NCBI GenBank assembly: GCA_030584085.1 | Contig: CP129490.1 | Coordinates: 2,327,511 to 2,391,510 of the forward strand | Reading direction: 5' to 3' | DNA length: 64,000 nt | Source of the DNA: Melioribacteraceae bacterium | Lineage (GTDB): Bacteria > Bacteroidota > Ignavibacteria > Ignavibacteriales > Melioribacteraceae | In this document: piece after piece, positions 18,453-27,540 of the stretch | How positions within the stretch are numbered: the first letter of the stretch is position 1 | Layout: every line of letters begins with the position of its first letter | Notes under the pieces: generated by a model | What the model was told of the DNA's origin: nothing | The model's input: the letters and a program-made list of their open reading frames with translations, nothing else | Databases searched by the model: none | Translations under genes and position numbers: made by a program

Positions 18453-21400
18453 TTATTTGTTATTTCTATTTCTACCAACTGCTTCATTATTTGGTTTCAA
18501 TCCGGTTGCGCTTGAACCTTCACATATACCTAAATTAAATATTTCACTTACATCACTAATTGTCGGATCAGCTGGTGGAACGTAAGGAACTCCGTTCGGA
18601 GTGACATCAGTGATTCTAATTCTCGCCAAGGTTGTAGGATGATCGGCTACAAAAACTAATGTACTGTCTTCATCATAGAAAAATTGACCTACTAAGTTAG
18701 CCGGGATTCCATAAGCACCGCTCGATTCATAGAATGGATCAAGAACTTCCCAAGTTGCTCCATTATTGTAAGAGTATTCAATTTTAACATGTGAAATTCC
18801 AGCTGATGTCCAAGTGACTAATGTTAGCATCGGATCATCATCCGGACAGAAGAAATATTCTCCTCCAAATGGCTGCTCAACCCGCAATAGTTTAACTTGT
18901 GGGTGAATCGTAAAGAAACCATCGGTATCATCAAATAAATTTTCGTTATTTGATTCCCGTATTCTGATTTTTGCGAGATCAGTTCTGAACTGAATAGATT
19001 CAGGAACTCTCCAATTATATAATCCGTTGCTTGGTACACCGGTCGTAATATTCGTCCATGTAGCACCACCATTTAGCGAATATTGTATATCAACTTGTTC
19101 TATGTTGGTTGATTCCCAACGGATTTCATGATAGTTAGGATTGTTTGGATCTTTGCTTGTTAACCAATTTTCGCCACCATTAGGTCGTGTAACAGTTATA
19201 GTCTTTGTAAGTTTCGGTAAAATAGTAAATGTATTATCCGATGCATCAACCGGTGAACCCGTAGCTGCGTCACGAACACGAACTTTATATTCTGTGGAAG
19301 GGATAGCAAACTCGGTTTCATAAGTACCGGTATTTAATATAGAAACCGCAACTGTATCCCAGCTTAATCCGTTGTTTGATGTTTTCTCTATATGAACCCG
19401 CTCAATGCCTATTGAAGTCCAAGTTATATCAAATGACTCTCCGGCGACAAATTCTTCACCACCATTCGGACTTAATAAAGTAATTGATGGAATTGGCTTA
19501 ATGGTAAATGTACCGTTACTTTCATCAATTGGTTTACCATCGGCCGCATCACTTATTCTTATTTTTGAAGATCTCTTAAAATCATCTACAATTGGAATTG
19601 GATTCCAAGTAAATGCGTCAGCATTTTCAATTGATTCTTCAATGACTGTCCAAGTTGTGCCATTGTTCAGTGAATATTCAATTTTAACAGAATCAACTCC
19701 ACTTGATTGCCATGTTATAAGTTCGGATACACCCGACTGCCAAACCTCACCACCATTAGGAGATATTACGGTAAGTGTTTGAACAACTTGATTAGTTATA
19801 GTAAAATTACCATCAGAAACATCACTCGGAATTCCATCAATCGCATCACTAACTTTAACACGGCATTGTTGTGAACTTATATCAGGTATTCCATCCCAGA
19901 CAAAGAAACCGATACTAGGTGTACTTTCCGTGATAGTAGTCCAAGTAGCTCCGTTGTTAGTTGTGAATTGTATTTTTACATTTTCAACATTGGTTGAAGT
20001 CCACCTAATATTAGCGGAACTTCCTGCTTGAAGTTGTTCACCGCCATTCGGCTCAATAACTTCTATTTGTGATTCTTGAGATATTGTAAATGTACCATCA
20101 CTTTCATCTTTTGGATTGTCATCTGCAGCGTCACTAATTCTAACTTTAGCTAAAGATGAAGGTGTATTTGGAATTCCCTTCCAAACATAAGTTCCGGTAT
20201 TTGCAACACTGTTCGCAATTGTGCTCCATGATTGACCGTTGTTAGTTGTATAGTCAATTCGAAGACTCGTTACGCCATGCGCAAACCATTTAATTTCTTG
20301 ATCCGTACCAATTTCCCAGCTCTCCCCTCCATTTGGAGTATAGACTTCAAGTATATCTTCTCCTGTATAAATTGTAAACGGATTATCCATGATATTGACA
20401 GGTCTTCCATCGCTGGCGTCGGAAATTCGAATATTGCATAAGGACGAATTTAATGTAGGGATTGGATTCCATTCAAATGATCCGTCACTGAGAGTACTGT
20501 TAGAAATTACATTCCATTCAGCACCGTTATTTGTTGAGTATTCAATTTTGACATTCGCAACATTCTTAGAATTCCATTGAATAAATTCGCTTGTTCCAGA
20601 TTTCCATTTTGACTCGGAAGTCGGGCTTAAGATTGTAATGCTTGCTTCCGGTAAAATTGAAAATGTAGTATCGCTTTCATCTACATTAGCCGGGTTATCT
20701 ACGTCTGTAATTTTCAATTTTGATAGACTTGATGGTGTTGATGGAACCGGATTCCACAAATACACACCGGTGTTGGTTAAGTTATTTACAATTGTATTCC
20801 AATTAAGACCATTGTTAATTGAGTATTCAATTTTAACCGAAGCAATATCTTTACTGTACCATTTAATTTCGTAATCCAACCCACCCTCAATTTCTTCACC
20901 GCCATTTGGTGTAAGTATCTTAAGATTGACATCAATGATTATTGAAAAAGTGGAATTCATAATCGCACTTACAGTCGGTGACGCAGCATCTGTAATTCTT
21001 ATTAAACAATTTGATGAATTAATTGCGGGAACATTTTCCCAAGTATATTTAGCTTTTGTTGCATCAAAATTATTTACTATCGGCTGCCATGTATTTCCGT
21101 TATTCGAAGAGAACTCAATATTTACCGTCTGAACTTTGCTTGAGATCCAGGTAATATCCAAAGATGTCCCTTGAGGAACAATTTCACCGCCGGAAGGTGA
21201 AGTGAGAAATAAAACTTTGTTAATATTTTCAATGATACTCCAAGTCGAATCACTTTGATCGGAATGCGAACCATTCGCAGTTCTGATTCTCATCAGGCAA
21301 CGAGTCGATCGTCTATCCGGAACGGGTCCCCAAGTAAATGAACCTGTATTAGAAACGCTATCGGAAATTGAAGTCCAGGTTGACCCATTATCAGTGGAAA

Positions 21401-21608
21401 ACTCAAGAACTAAAGAGGTTTGCAATTTGCTTTCCCACAATATATCGTAATCAGATCCAACCATAAGAGAATCATTCCCGTTTGGGAAAAGTATGGTAAG
21501 TTCTTCTTCTTGATCGTCATCATCTCCCGGATCAACAACTTCTTCTTTTAATTTACAGGAGACTAAGGCGAGCATTAATATGATTAGGGCTATTAAAATT
21601 CTTTGCAT
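18453..21608 (-). CDS. Lipoprotein with ten tandem Ig-like (Kre9/KNH-type) repeats
   Basis: The protein has 1051 residues. The N-terminus has a lipobox (LALVSC), followed by an acidic linker DPGDDDDQEEE, so it should be a surface or periplasmic lipoprotein. Ten repeats of about 90-100 residues follow. Each starts like ITLLSPNGGEEFVAGESFDI, continues with a V-x-IEYS-NNG-TW strand, and ends with KIRISDAAD ... TFTI. This pattern matches the Ser-Thr-rich/Kre9-KNH-like Ig-fold domain common in secreted Bacteroidota and Ignavibacteria proteins. There is no catalytic domain, so an adhesin or stalk role is likely but inferred. The repeats diverge at nucleotide level. Confidence 0.82.
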   Translation of the reverse strand: MQRILIALIILMLALVSCKLKEEVVDPGDDDDQEEELTILFPNGNDSLMVGSDYDILWESKLQTSLVLEFSTDNGSTWTSISDSVSNTGSFTWGPVPDRRSTRCLMRIRTANGSHSDQSDSTWSIIENINKVLFLTSPSGGEIVPQGTSLDITWISSKVQTVNIEFSSNNGNTWQPIVNNFDATKAKYTWENVPAINSSNCLIRITDAASPTVSAIMNSTFSIIIDVNLKILTPNGGEEIEGGLDYEIKWYSKDIASVKIEYSINNGLNWNTIVNNLTNTGVYLWNPVPSTPSSLSKLKITDVDNPANVDESDTTFSILPEASITILSPTSESKWKSGTSEFIQWNSKNVANVKIEYSTNNGAEWNVISNSTLSDGSFEWNPIPTLNSSLCNIRISDASDGRPVNIMDNPFTIYTGEDILEVYTPNGGESWEIGTDQEIKWFAHGVTSLRIDYTTNNGQSWSTIANSVANTGTYVWKGIPNTPSSLAKVRISDAADDNPKDESDGTFTISQESQIEVIEPNGGEQLQAGSSANIRWTSTNVENVKIQFTTNNGATWTTITESTPSIGFFVWDGIPDISSQQCRVKVSDAIDGIPSDVSDGNFTITNQVVQTLTVISPNGGEVWQSGVSELITWQSSGVDSVKIEYSLNNGTTWTVIEESIENADAFTWNPIPIVDDFKRSSKIRISDAADGKPIDESNGTFTIKPIPSITLLSPNGGEEFVAGESFDITWTSIGIERVHIEKTSNNGLSWDTVAVSILNTGTYETEFAIPSTEYKVRVRDAATGSPVDASDNTFTILPKLTKTITVTRPNGGENWLTSKDPNNPNYHEIRWESTNIEQVDIQYSLNGGATWTNITTGVPSNGLYNWRVPESIQFRTDLAKIRIRESNNENLFDDTDGFFTIHPQVKLLRVEQPFGGEYFFCPDDDPMLTLVTWTSAGISHVKIEYSYNNGATWEVLDPFYESSGAYGIPANLVGQFFYDEDSTLVFVADHPTTLARIRITDVTPNGVPYVPPADPTISDVSEIFNLGICEGSSATGLKPNNEAVGRNRNNK

Positions 21609-21820
21609 ATGATCCTCAAAACATTCTTAGTTTTTTAAGATAGTTTTATATCGTATAAATATAACAAAATAATTGATTTTAAGATATTTCTTTAATCAAC
21701 CGAGCTAATTGATTGTATCGTCAAAAATTATGCTAAAAATATACCCCTATTTTTGTAAATTCTTATATCGTATTTTTCCAATCGGTAAAAATGACATGTA
21801 TATTTGTCCGGAATAAGTTT

Positions 21821-22663
21821 ATGAAAGAAAAATTGATTATTGGAGCAATTTTATTAACAAGTATGGTTTTCAGTCAACAATTAGTATTGGATTACCAAAT
21901 TGGAAATTTTTCTAAAGCAGAATCATTTTCTTTAGCACAGAATCAATTTATTTATGTAACGGATTCTGAGACAAATGAAATCTACAAACTTGATCTTACC
22001 GGTAATGTGCTTAAGTCGTTAGGCGGATACGGATGGAGTGAATCAGCATTTGATTCGCCCGTTGATATTTTCGCTTCTACTTTAAATGTCTATGTGACAG
22101 ACAAAAATAATGATCGCGTTCAATTTTTTGATAAAGATCTGAATTACATTTCTCAATTTGGTTCAGACAGAATCGATAATTATCAATATGAATTCAGGTA
22201 CCCGACAAGTGCGGTAATTTCTCCTTTAGGAGATTTGTTTATTCTAGATTCGGATAATTCCAGAATTCTGAAATTTGATTTGAACGGAAATTTTTCTCTG
22301 GAAGTTGGAAATTATGATGCCGGGAATTTTTCTTTAAGTAATCCAATTAAATTTGATATCTCTTCCGATCTTCGACTATTTGTGCTTGATGAAGGTGAAA
22401 TTAAAATATTCGATCAATTTGGCGGAGGTTTGACCAAAATTAAAATTGAAGAGGGAGCTAAAAATATTCAGCTTTCAATGAATGCGGCAACAATTAGTTA
22501 TGAAAAGAAAATTCTGCTTCTTGATCCTCAAAAGAGTCTAACCCATTTTGAGAAATATAAATTGGATGAAGATTCTCCCATTATGGATAGTTTTGTTTTT
22601 CGGAATCAATTGTTTGTGTTAACGGAGAATTATATATCGGTCTATAAATTACCTAAAGAATAA
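21821..22663 (+). CDS. Secreted NHL/6-bladed beta-propeller protein
   Basis: The protein has 280 residues. The frame opens at 21791, but I start at 21821 (MKEKLIIGAILL) because this gives a clean signal peptide ending VFSQ and a GGAATAA ribosome site. NHL-type blades follow: FIYVTDSETNEIYKLDLTG, LNVYVTDKNNDRVQFFDKD and GDLFILDSDNSRILKFDLNG. Such propellers usually bind proteins or sugars; no active site is visible. It begins a plus-strand operon diverging from the Ig-like lipoprotein. Confidence 0.8.
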   Translation: MKEKLIIGAILLTSMVFSQQLVLDYQIGNFSKAESFSLAQNQFIYVTDSETNEIYKLDLTGNVLKSLGGYGWSESAFDSPVDIFASTLNVYVTDKNNDRVQFFDKDLNYISQFGSDRIDNYQYEFRYPTSAVISPLGDLFILDSDNSRILKFDLNGNFSLEVGNYDAGNFSLSNPIKFDISSDLRLFVLDEGEIKIFDQFGGGLTKIKIEEGAKNIQLSMNAATISYEKKILLLDPQKSLTHFEKYKLDEDSPIMDSFVFRNQLFVLTENYISVYKLPKE

Positions 22664-22664
22664 T

Positions 22665-23123
22665 TTGAGAACTGTTTACAAAGTTTTATTAACTGTGATT
22701 GCACTCCTTTGGTTAACAGGAAGTTTATTACCTTTATTTCCTTTCACACAAAATATTTTTATTGAGTATGTACCATTCCTTTATATCTTATATTCGCCTG
22801 TTTGTCATCAGAATGTTGATAAGTTAATTTGTGTAGATATTTCATGCTCGTTACTTTGCGCAAGGTGTGTTGGTATTTATTTAGGTGTATTTATTACATC
22901 GTTCGCATTACTATTTATTGAACCGAAGAATGTAATTCCAATTAAATATTTGTTTATACTCTCAATTCCTCTATTACTTGATGTTATTTTTATTTCCTTA
23001 GGTGTTTATAGCTATTTAAAATTAATTGCATTATTAACCGGATTTATTTTCGGATCGGCTGCATTTTATTATTTTTACAATGGAATTGAAATATTTTTGT
23101 ACGAGAAAAGGATAAATAAATGA
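22665..23123 (+). CDS. DUF2085 membrane protein
   Basis: The protein has 152 residues and starts at a TTG one base after the upstream stop. The Cys-rich signature YSPVCHQNVDKLICVD then LLCARCVGIYLGVF is diagnostic of DUF2085. There are four to five membrane helices. The conserved CHQ and CxRCxGIYxG suggest a metal or redox site, but no function is established. The stop overlaps the next start by 4 bp (ATGA). Confidence 0.85.
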   Translation: MRTVYKVLLTVIALLWLTGSLLPLFPFTQNIFIEYVPFLYILYSPVCHQNVDKLICVDISCSLLCARCVGIYLGVFITSFALLFIEPKNVIPIKYLFILSIPLLLDVIFISLGVYSYLKLIALLTGFIFGSAAFYYFYNGIEIFLYEKRINK

Positions 23124-23623
23124 AGAAGTATCTTCCGTCGCTTGTCGCTGGTTTTGGAGCCGGTGTTTTATCGGTAGTCCCGGTATTAAAAAGTTTTGCA
23201 TGCTGCCTGATAGTTCCAGCGGCAGCCTATTTATCTATAGTTCTTTATCAACGCGCAAATAATTTGGATGAAAGAATTGAAACAGGCAAAGCAATTTTTT
23301 TAGGTTTGTTTACAGGATTATTTGCCGCTTTATTTACAACTTCCTTTGAGATTATTATAACACTTTTTACTAAACAAAATGATTTGATTGAAGCTTTTGG
23401 AAATTTGCAAGGAATGATCAACTCTTTCCCGATTGATGATGCAATTAAACAGCAAGTAATTGATATGATGAACGATGTTGTAGTTGACCTTCGAACTAAG
23501 GGCTTTTCATTTCTTTACTCTATAACACTGCTGTTTAATAATCTCTTAGTAGATATAATTTTTGGTATTGTCGGTGGTGTAATTGGTTTACAAGTAACAA
23601 ATGCAAAATATAAAAACAGATGA
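23120..23623 (+). CDS. Four-helix membrane protein (DUF4199-like)
   Basis: The protein has 167 residues. It starts with a glycine-rich helix (LVAGFGAGVLSVVPVLKSF) containing a CC pair in SFACCLIVPAAAY, and further helices follow at about 58-80 and 130-160. The layout resembles DUF4199-type proteins of Bacteroidota. It is translationally coupled on both sides by ATGA overlaps. The function is unknown. Confidence 0.7.
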   Translation: MKKYLPSLVAGFGAGVLSVVPVLKSFACCLIVPAAAYLSIVLYQRANNLDERIETGKAIFLGLFTGLFAALFTTSFEIIITLFTKQNDLIEAFGNLQGMINSFPIDDAIKQQVIDMMNDVVVDLRTKGFSFLYSITLLFNNLLVDIIFGIVGGVIGLQVTNAKYKNR

Positions 23624-23916
23624 TAAGCGCATTAATATTTGCCGGACACTTATTTTTCATTCTATACATTTTTACCAAAAAATGGCAGGAGGATTCACTT
23701 CAATCCGCATTTATTAATGCCGGTTTAATTGTTCTTCTGTTTTCGGTAGGCTGGTCAATTTCTACGATGGTTCTAAAAGTTTTTGTCGAGCAAGCAGGCT
23801 TTGGGATTTATTTCGACAGGGATGCCATGAGTCTTACTCTTTTAACAATAGCCGAATATTTCTTCTATAAATTTTATTATGGTGAGATAATTACTGAAGC
23901 CGGTAAGGAAAGGTGA
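23620..23916 (+). CDS. Small three-helix membrane protein
   Basis: The protein has 98 residues with three hydrophobic segments (about 1-18, 30-50 and 62-80) and a charged C-terminus. The ATG overlaps the preceding stop by 4 bp, so it belongs to the same operon. Its last 26 bp overlap the end of tonB tail to tail. I recognise no family motif. Confidence 0.7.
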   Translation: MISALIFAGHLFFILYIFTKKWQEDSLQSAFINAGLIVLLFSVGWSISTMVLKVFVEQAGFGIYFDRDAMSLTLLTIAEYFFYKFYYGEIITEAGKER

Positions 23917-24583
23917 TCACAGCAGTTTGTTCCAATTGTTTTTGATTTGAGGATAACGGTTCGAATCTCCACTGCCGTAATGAATTTATTGCCGCAGATT
24001 CTAATCTACCATCCGCTTTAATCAAGGGAATAATTCTACCGACTGTACCGTCTGGTAAAATTGTGAATCTCAGTTTCACATCAATTTCTTTAGAAACACC
24101 CTCCGGGTATGCCGGAAGTGAATAGCTGTAAATTTTTCTTTGTCCTTTTCCTCCGAAATCAATATCAAACCCGAAGGTTCCCTCACCGGAACCATCAAAC
24201 TCCTTGCCTTTTTTATCAGATTCAGTTTCTTTAATTGGTTCAACTTTTTGTGGCGGAGCTTCTACGGTTTCTTTTTTCTTATCGGCTGCAATAATTTTAT
24301 TTTCATCATCGGTGTTCACAACTTGAGGAAGTTCGACTTTTTTATTTTCTACTTCCGATTGTTGCTTTTGCTTTTCAACTTCTGCAACATTTTTTTTCTC
24401 GGTTACTTCTTTACCGATTGCACCTGAAGAACCTGTTCTTCCAATTGCACCAAAACCAATTGTCACATAATCTTCGGTATTGAATTCGACATTAAAATTA
24501 ACAAAGAAAAAAATCAATAAAAGGAATGCATGCAATCCGAACGAAAACACATATGAGCTATTTTTAGAATTGTTGTACTTCAT
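23891..24583 (-). CDS. tonB: TonB-family energy transducer
   Basis: The protein has 230 residues. One N-terminal membrane helix (about 12-29) is followed by a long Glu/Lys/Val-rich linker. The C-terminal TonB domain (about 150-230) contains SLPAYPEGVSKEIDVKLRF, the TVGRIIPLIKADG turn and LRQWRFEPL, and ends in a beta strand VITFPYRLQ. It transmits proton-motive energy from ExbB/ExbD to outer-membrane proteins. It overlaps exbD by one base and is the last gene of a seven-gene operon. Confidence 0.9.
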   Translation of the reverse strand: MKYNNSKNSSYVFSFGLHAFLLLIFFFVNFNVEFNTEDYVTIGFGAIGRTGSSGAIGKEVTEKKNVAEVEKQKQQSEVENKKVELPQVVNTDDENKIIAADKKKETVEAPPQKVEPIKETESDKKGKEFDGSGEGTFGFDIDFGGKGQRKIYSYSLPAYPEGVSKEIDVKLRFTILPDGTVGRIIPLIKADGRLESAAINSLRQWRFEPLSSNQKQLEQTAVITFPYRLQ

Positions 24584-24987
24584 TATATAATTTCTTTTTC
24601 GGTCTCAATTGTAAACTTGTCAATACCGACACCTTTCGCCGCATCAATGACTTGTATAACATAGTCAATCTGAACATTTTTATCGGCACGAATGATTAAA
24701 TTTTTCTCGGGTGCTTTATCCAAAGCTTGAGTAAGTTTACCCGGTAATTCTTGAATTGTTGTTTCATCCTGTCCGAAATAAAACTTCTCGCTTGATGTTA
24801 TAGTGACAATCAATCTTGAGGGAGTAGATTGTTCATTAAATTTTGAACCTGGTAATTGCACTTTAACTCCCGTCTGTACAACAAACTGAGAAGTGAGCAA
24901 GAAGAAAATTAAAAGTAGAAGAACAATATCCGTCAGAGATGAAAAATTGAATATGGATAAAGGTTTATTTGCCATTTGAAATTTCAT
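24583..24987 (-). CDS. exbD: ExbD/TolR biopolymer transport protein
   Basis: The protein has 134 residues. The short cytoplasmic N-terminus and the single helix SSLTDIVLLLLIFFLLTSQF carry the conserved membrane aspartate (about residue 19) that couples to proton flow. The periplasmic domain has the usual IIRADKNVQIDYVIQVIDAA. It sits between exbB (8 bp) and tonB (1-bp overlap). Confidence 0.93.
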   Translation of the reverse strand: MKFQMANKPLSIFNFSSLTDIVLLLLIFFLLTSQFVVQTGVKVQLPGSKFNEQSTPSRLIVTITSSEKFYFGQDETTIQELPGKLTQALDKAPEKNLIIRADKNVQIDYVIQVIDAAKGVGIDKFTIETEKEII

Positions 24988-24995
24988 ATTCTCAC

Positions 24996-25658
24996 CTACC
25001 TATCCAACTCTATAATATCATTATCATCTTTTATTGATGTACCAGTTCTCACTTCTTCTAAAATATCAATAACGTCGTTTGAAATTACTTCCATATCAAG
25101 AACAAGTTTATTTATAGCTGCGACCAAATAATTATATGCAGTAAATGCTATAATACCGACAGCAAGACCGAATGCCGTTGTTAATAATGCTTCCCAAATA
25201 CCGCCGGCTAAATCGGATGGATTTGCCGCGCCTTGAAGGCTTTCAATATTCATGAACGCAGAAATCATACCGGTTACGGTTCCAAGAAAACCAAGCAATG
25301 GAGCAACACCGGAAATTGTTGCTAAAACTGATAGTCCTTTTTCCAACTTATTAATTTCTTGTTTACCAGCATTATCGATTGCTTCGGTTACACGTTCGTG
25401 CCCCAAATTATGTTTCTTTAAACCTTTCCGAATAATATTAGCAGCAGGAGATTTTTCTTCCATACAATATTTTACAGCACCATTTATATCATTTCTTTTT
25501 AGCAAACTCCTAATTTTGACTAAAAAAGCCGGTGCATTTAAACGGGATTTTCTGAGAACAATATATCTGTCAATTATGATTGCAACTGCTATTATGGATG
25601 CAATAAAAATCGGCAGCATCAACCATCCGCCTTTAAATAAAACAGAAAGTAAATTCAT
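24996..25658 (-). CDS. exbB: ExbB/TolQ/MotA-family proton channel
   Basis: The protein has 220 residues and three membrane helices. The first is about 12-30. The second and third include LATISGVAPLLGFLGTVTGM and GGIWEALLTTAFGLAVGII, the family signatures that form the proton path with ExbD. It is followed directly by exbD and tonB, which favours the ExbB name over TolQ. Confidence 0.93.
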   Translation of the reverse strand: MNLLSVLFKGGWLMLPIFIASIIAVAIIIDRYIVLRKSRLNAPAFLVKIRSLLKRNDINGAVKYCMEEKSPAANIIRKGLKKHNLGHERVTEAIDNAGKQEINKLEKGLSVLATISGVAPLLGFLGTVTGMISAFMNIESLQGAANPSDLAGGIWEALLTTAFGLAVGIIAFTAYNYLVAAINKLVLDMEVISNDVIDILEEVRTGTSIKDDNDIIELDR

Positions 25659-25682
25659 AGTATATCCGTAATTAATTTTTGA

Positions 25683-27524
25683 TTATAGTTGGGTATTGTT
25701 AAGAAAGTTCCTGGCTTCCGACTCGGATTTAAATCCACCGATTCTTACTCTGTGCCAGGTTCCGCTTTTGCTGGGCAAATATGCTTGAACAATGAATGCA
25801 TTATACCCCCGGGCTTTCAATCGTTTCATCTCTTCTTCCGCTTTTATCGGACTTCGCCATGATGAAACTTGTACGTTATATTCATTTCCTCTTCTAAATA
25901 TTAAGTTCGAAATTCTTATTTCTTCAACCTGCGATGTATTATCTCTTGCTGCTGCTGTTCTCTGTTGATCAGTTGGTTGAACAGGTTTTTCCTCCTGCGA
26001 AGTGACTGTTTGCCTTGGTTCACTTGTTACAACATCAGTCTCTCTTTCAGAATTTATTATATTGTTTTGTGTTGGGGTCAAAACTTCCTTAGTCGGTGCA
26101 TCACCCATTGAAAAGGCAAAATAAATAATTGCAGCTAATATGACTACAATACCTCCGATGACAAACATATTTGCAGTTGAATTTCGATCCCGAAAACTTC
26201 TATAACTTTTAGTGGAAACTTTTGTTTTTTCTGTCGTCTTTTTAGAAAGAGTTTCCTCTTGGGGAGAATTGTATTCTTCGAGCGGACTAGTTAGTCTAGT
26301 AAATCTTGTCTTGACTTTAGTTGGAGGAACCGGGCGTGGTTTACTTAAATTTGTAATTCTATATTCATCATCTCTCATTTTCCCATAATCAATATCGTCA
26401 GTAAGTTCACCGGTTAATTTCTTGAATTCCGGATCAAGCTGGAGAGTTTGTTCTAATGTTCCGAATGGATCGTTATCAATTTCACTCGATTCTTGAGTCG
26501 ATTTACTAATCGGTTCTACTTCTTTAGTTGTAACTTTTTTACTTTTTATTTCTGCAGGTTCAGAATTCGTCTCCTCAAAATCGGGAATATCCTTTTTTAG
26601 TTCATCACCCCAGTTCCAATCAAATTTTTTCGAATCATCCGATTCACTGAAAATTGCTCTATCTAAGTCAAACACATCATCTTTATTCAATTTAATTTCG
26701 GATGCGTCATCATCACTAAATGATGATTGATTACCTTCAGATTGAATATCTTGATCAACTTCGTCATCACTAATTCCAACTTCAGAAATAGTTTCATCGA
26801 ATATCTCTTGTGTGGATATACTTTCTTGAGCTTCAAGATTTTTAAATGTTTCTAAATCGTCAAATAATTCATCTATTTCGGTTTCTTGTTCAGCAGAATC
26901 TGTTGGGAAAGAATAAAGTTCTGATTCACTGACAAAAGCTTCAAGCAATGATTCATCATCACTCTTTGATTCAGGTTCTTCATCCGGTTGTGTTAATTCA
27001 TTGAGAACAGATTCACTACTTTCTTCTGTCGATTTTGACTCCTTTTTATCACTTGTTGTTTTTAGGTAATCATCCCATAGATTAAAATCATTGAGTATCT
27101 CACTTTGTTGAAGAATTTCAGAAACTCTTTCCTCAATTTTCTTCCGGATAAAAATAAATGAAGTTTCCGAATCACTTCCGGATTGATATGAAGAATTAAT
27201 TGGTACAACCGGTTTACCAACACTCAAACTGAAAACATCTTCCAAGGAAGTTTCAGAATAATCTGTTTTTTTTACAGGTAATCGGATAAATAATGTCTTT
27301 GAATTTGGTTTATTTGAAATTTGAGAAAAGATTAACTCGGCAGTTTTAGTTTCCGGATTCTCTTTATATTGGAAAACTCCTAATTCATCAATGCGAATTG
27401 CTTCGCCGTCTTTATGTATTACTTCTAAAATTTTTTGTTGTAAGACTTCAAAGGCAAGTTCTTTCTCACTCGAAGATACTCCGATCAAATTCGAACAAGC
27501 TTTTTGTAATTCTTCTTTATTCAT
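25683..27524 (-). CDS. HU-like N-terminus + transmembrane + SPOR domain protein
   Basis: The protein has 613 residues. Residues 1-90 resemble the HU/CCDC81-like fold found on Bacteroidota SPOR proteins (start MNKEELQKACSNLIGV, then IDELGVFQYKE). A long acidic, Ser/Glu-rich disordered region follows (about 130-430). Next are a basic stretch and one membrane helix (about 453-470, NMFVIGGIVVILAAIIYFAF). The C-terminal SPOR domain (about 540-613, YNVQVSSWRSPIKAEEEMK ... RVRIGGFKS) binds peptidoglycan stripped of stem peptides. This suggests a cell-wall or division-site role in the same operon as the TonB machinery. DNA binding by the HU-like part is not implied. Confidence 0.82.
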   Translation of the reverse strand: MNKEELQKACSNLIGVSSSEKELAFEVLQQKILEVIHKDGEAIRIDELGVFQYKENPETKTAELIFSQISNKPNSKTLFIRLPVKKTDYSETSLEDVFSLSVGKPVVPINSSYQSGSDSETSFIFIRKKIEERVSEILQQSEILNDFNLWDDYLKTTSDKKESKSTEESSESVLNELTQPDEEPESKSDDESLLEAFVSESELYSFPTDSAEQETEIDELFDDLETFKNLEAQESISTQEIFDETISEVGISDDEVDQDIQSEGNQSSFSDDDASEIKLNKDDVFDLDRAIFSESDDSKKFDWNWGDELKKDIPDFEETNSEPAEIKSKKVTTKEVEPISKSTQESSEIDNDPFGTLEQTLQLDPEFKKLTGELTDDIDYGKMRDDEYRITNLSKPRPVPPTKVKTRFTRLTSPLEEYNSPQEETLSKKTTEKTKVSTKSYRSFRDRNSTANMFVIGGIVVILAAIIYFAFSMGDAPTKEVLTPTQNNIINSERETDVVTSEPRQTVTSQEEKPVQPTDQQRTAAARDNTSQVEEIRISNLIFRRGNEYNVQVSSWRSPIKAEEEMKRLKARGYNAFIVQAYLPSKSGTWHRVRIGGFKSESEARNFLNNTQL

Positions 27525-27540
27525 TATTTTATCTCAAGTG

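Noticed and set aside
21609-21820. Promoters in the divergent region before the NHL-propeller gene
   Set aside because: The region is very AT-rich and several weak -10-like and TTTG-like motifs can be drawn; none stands out.
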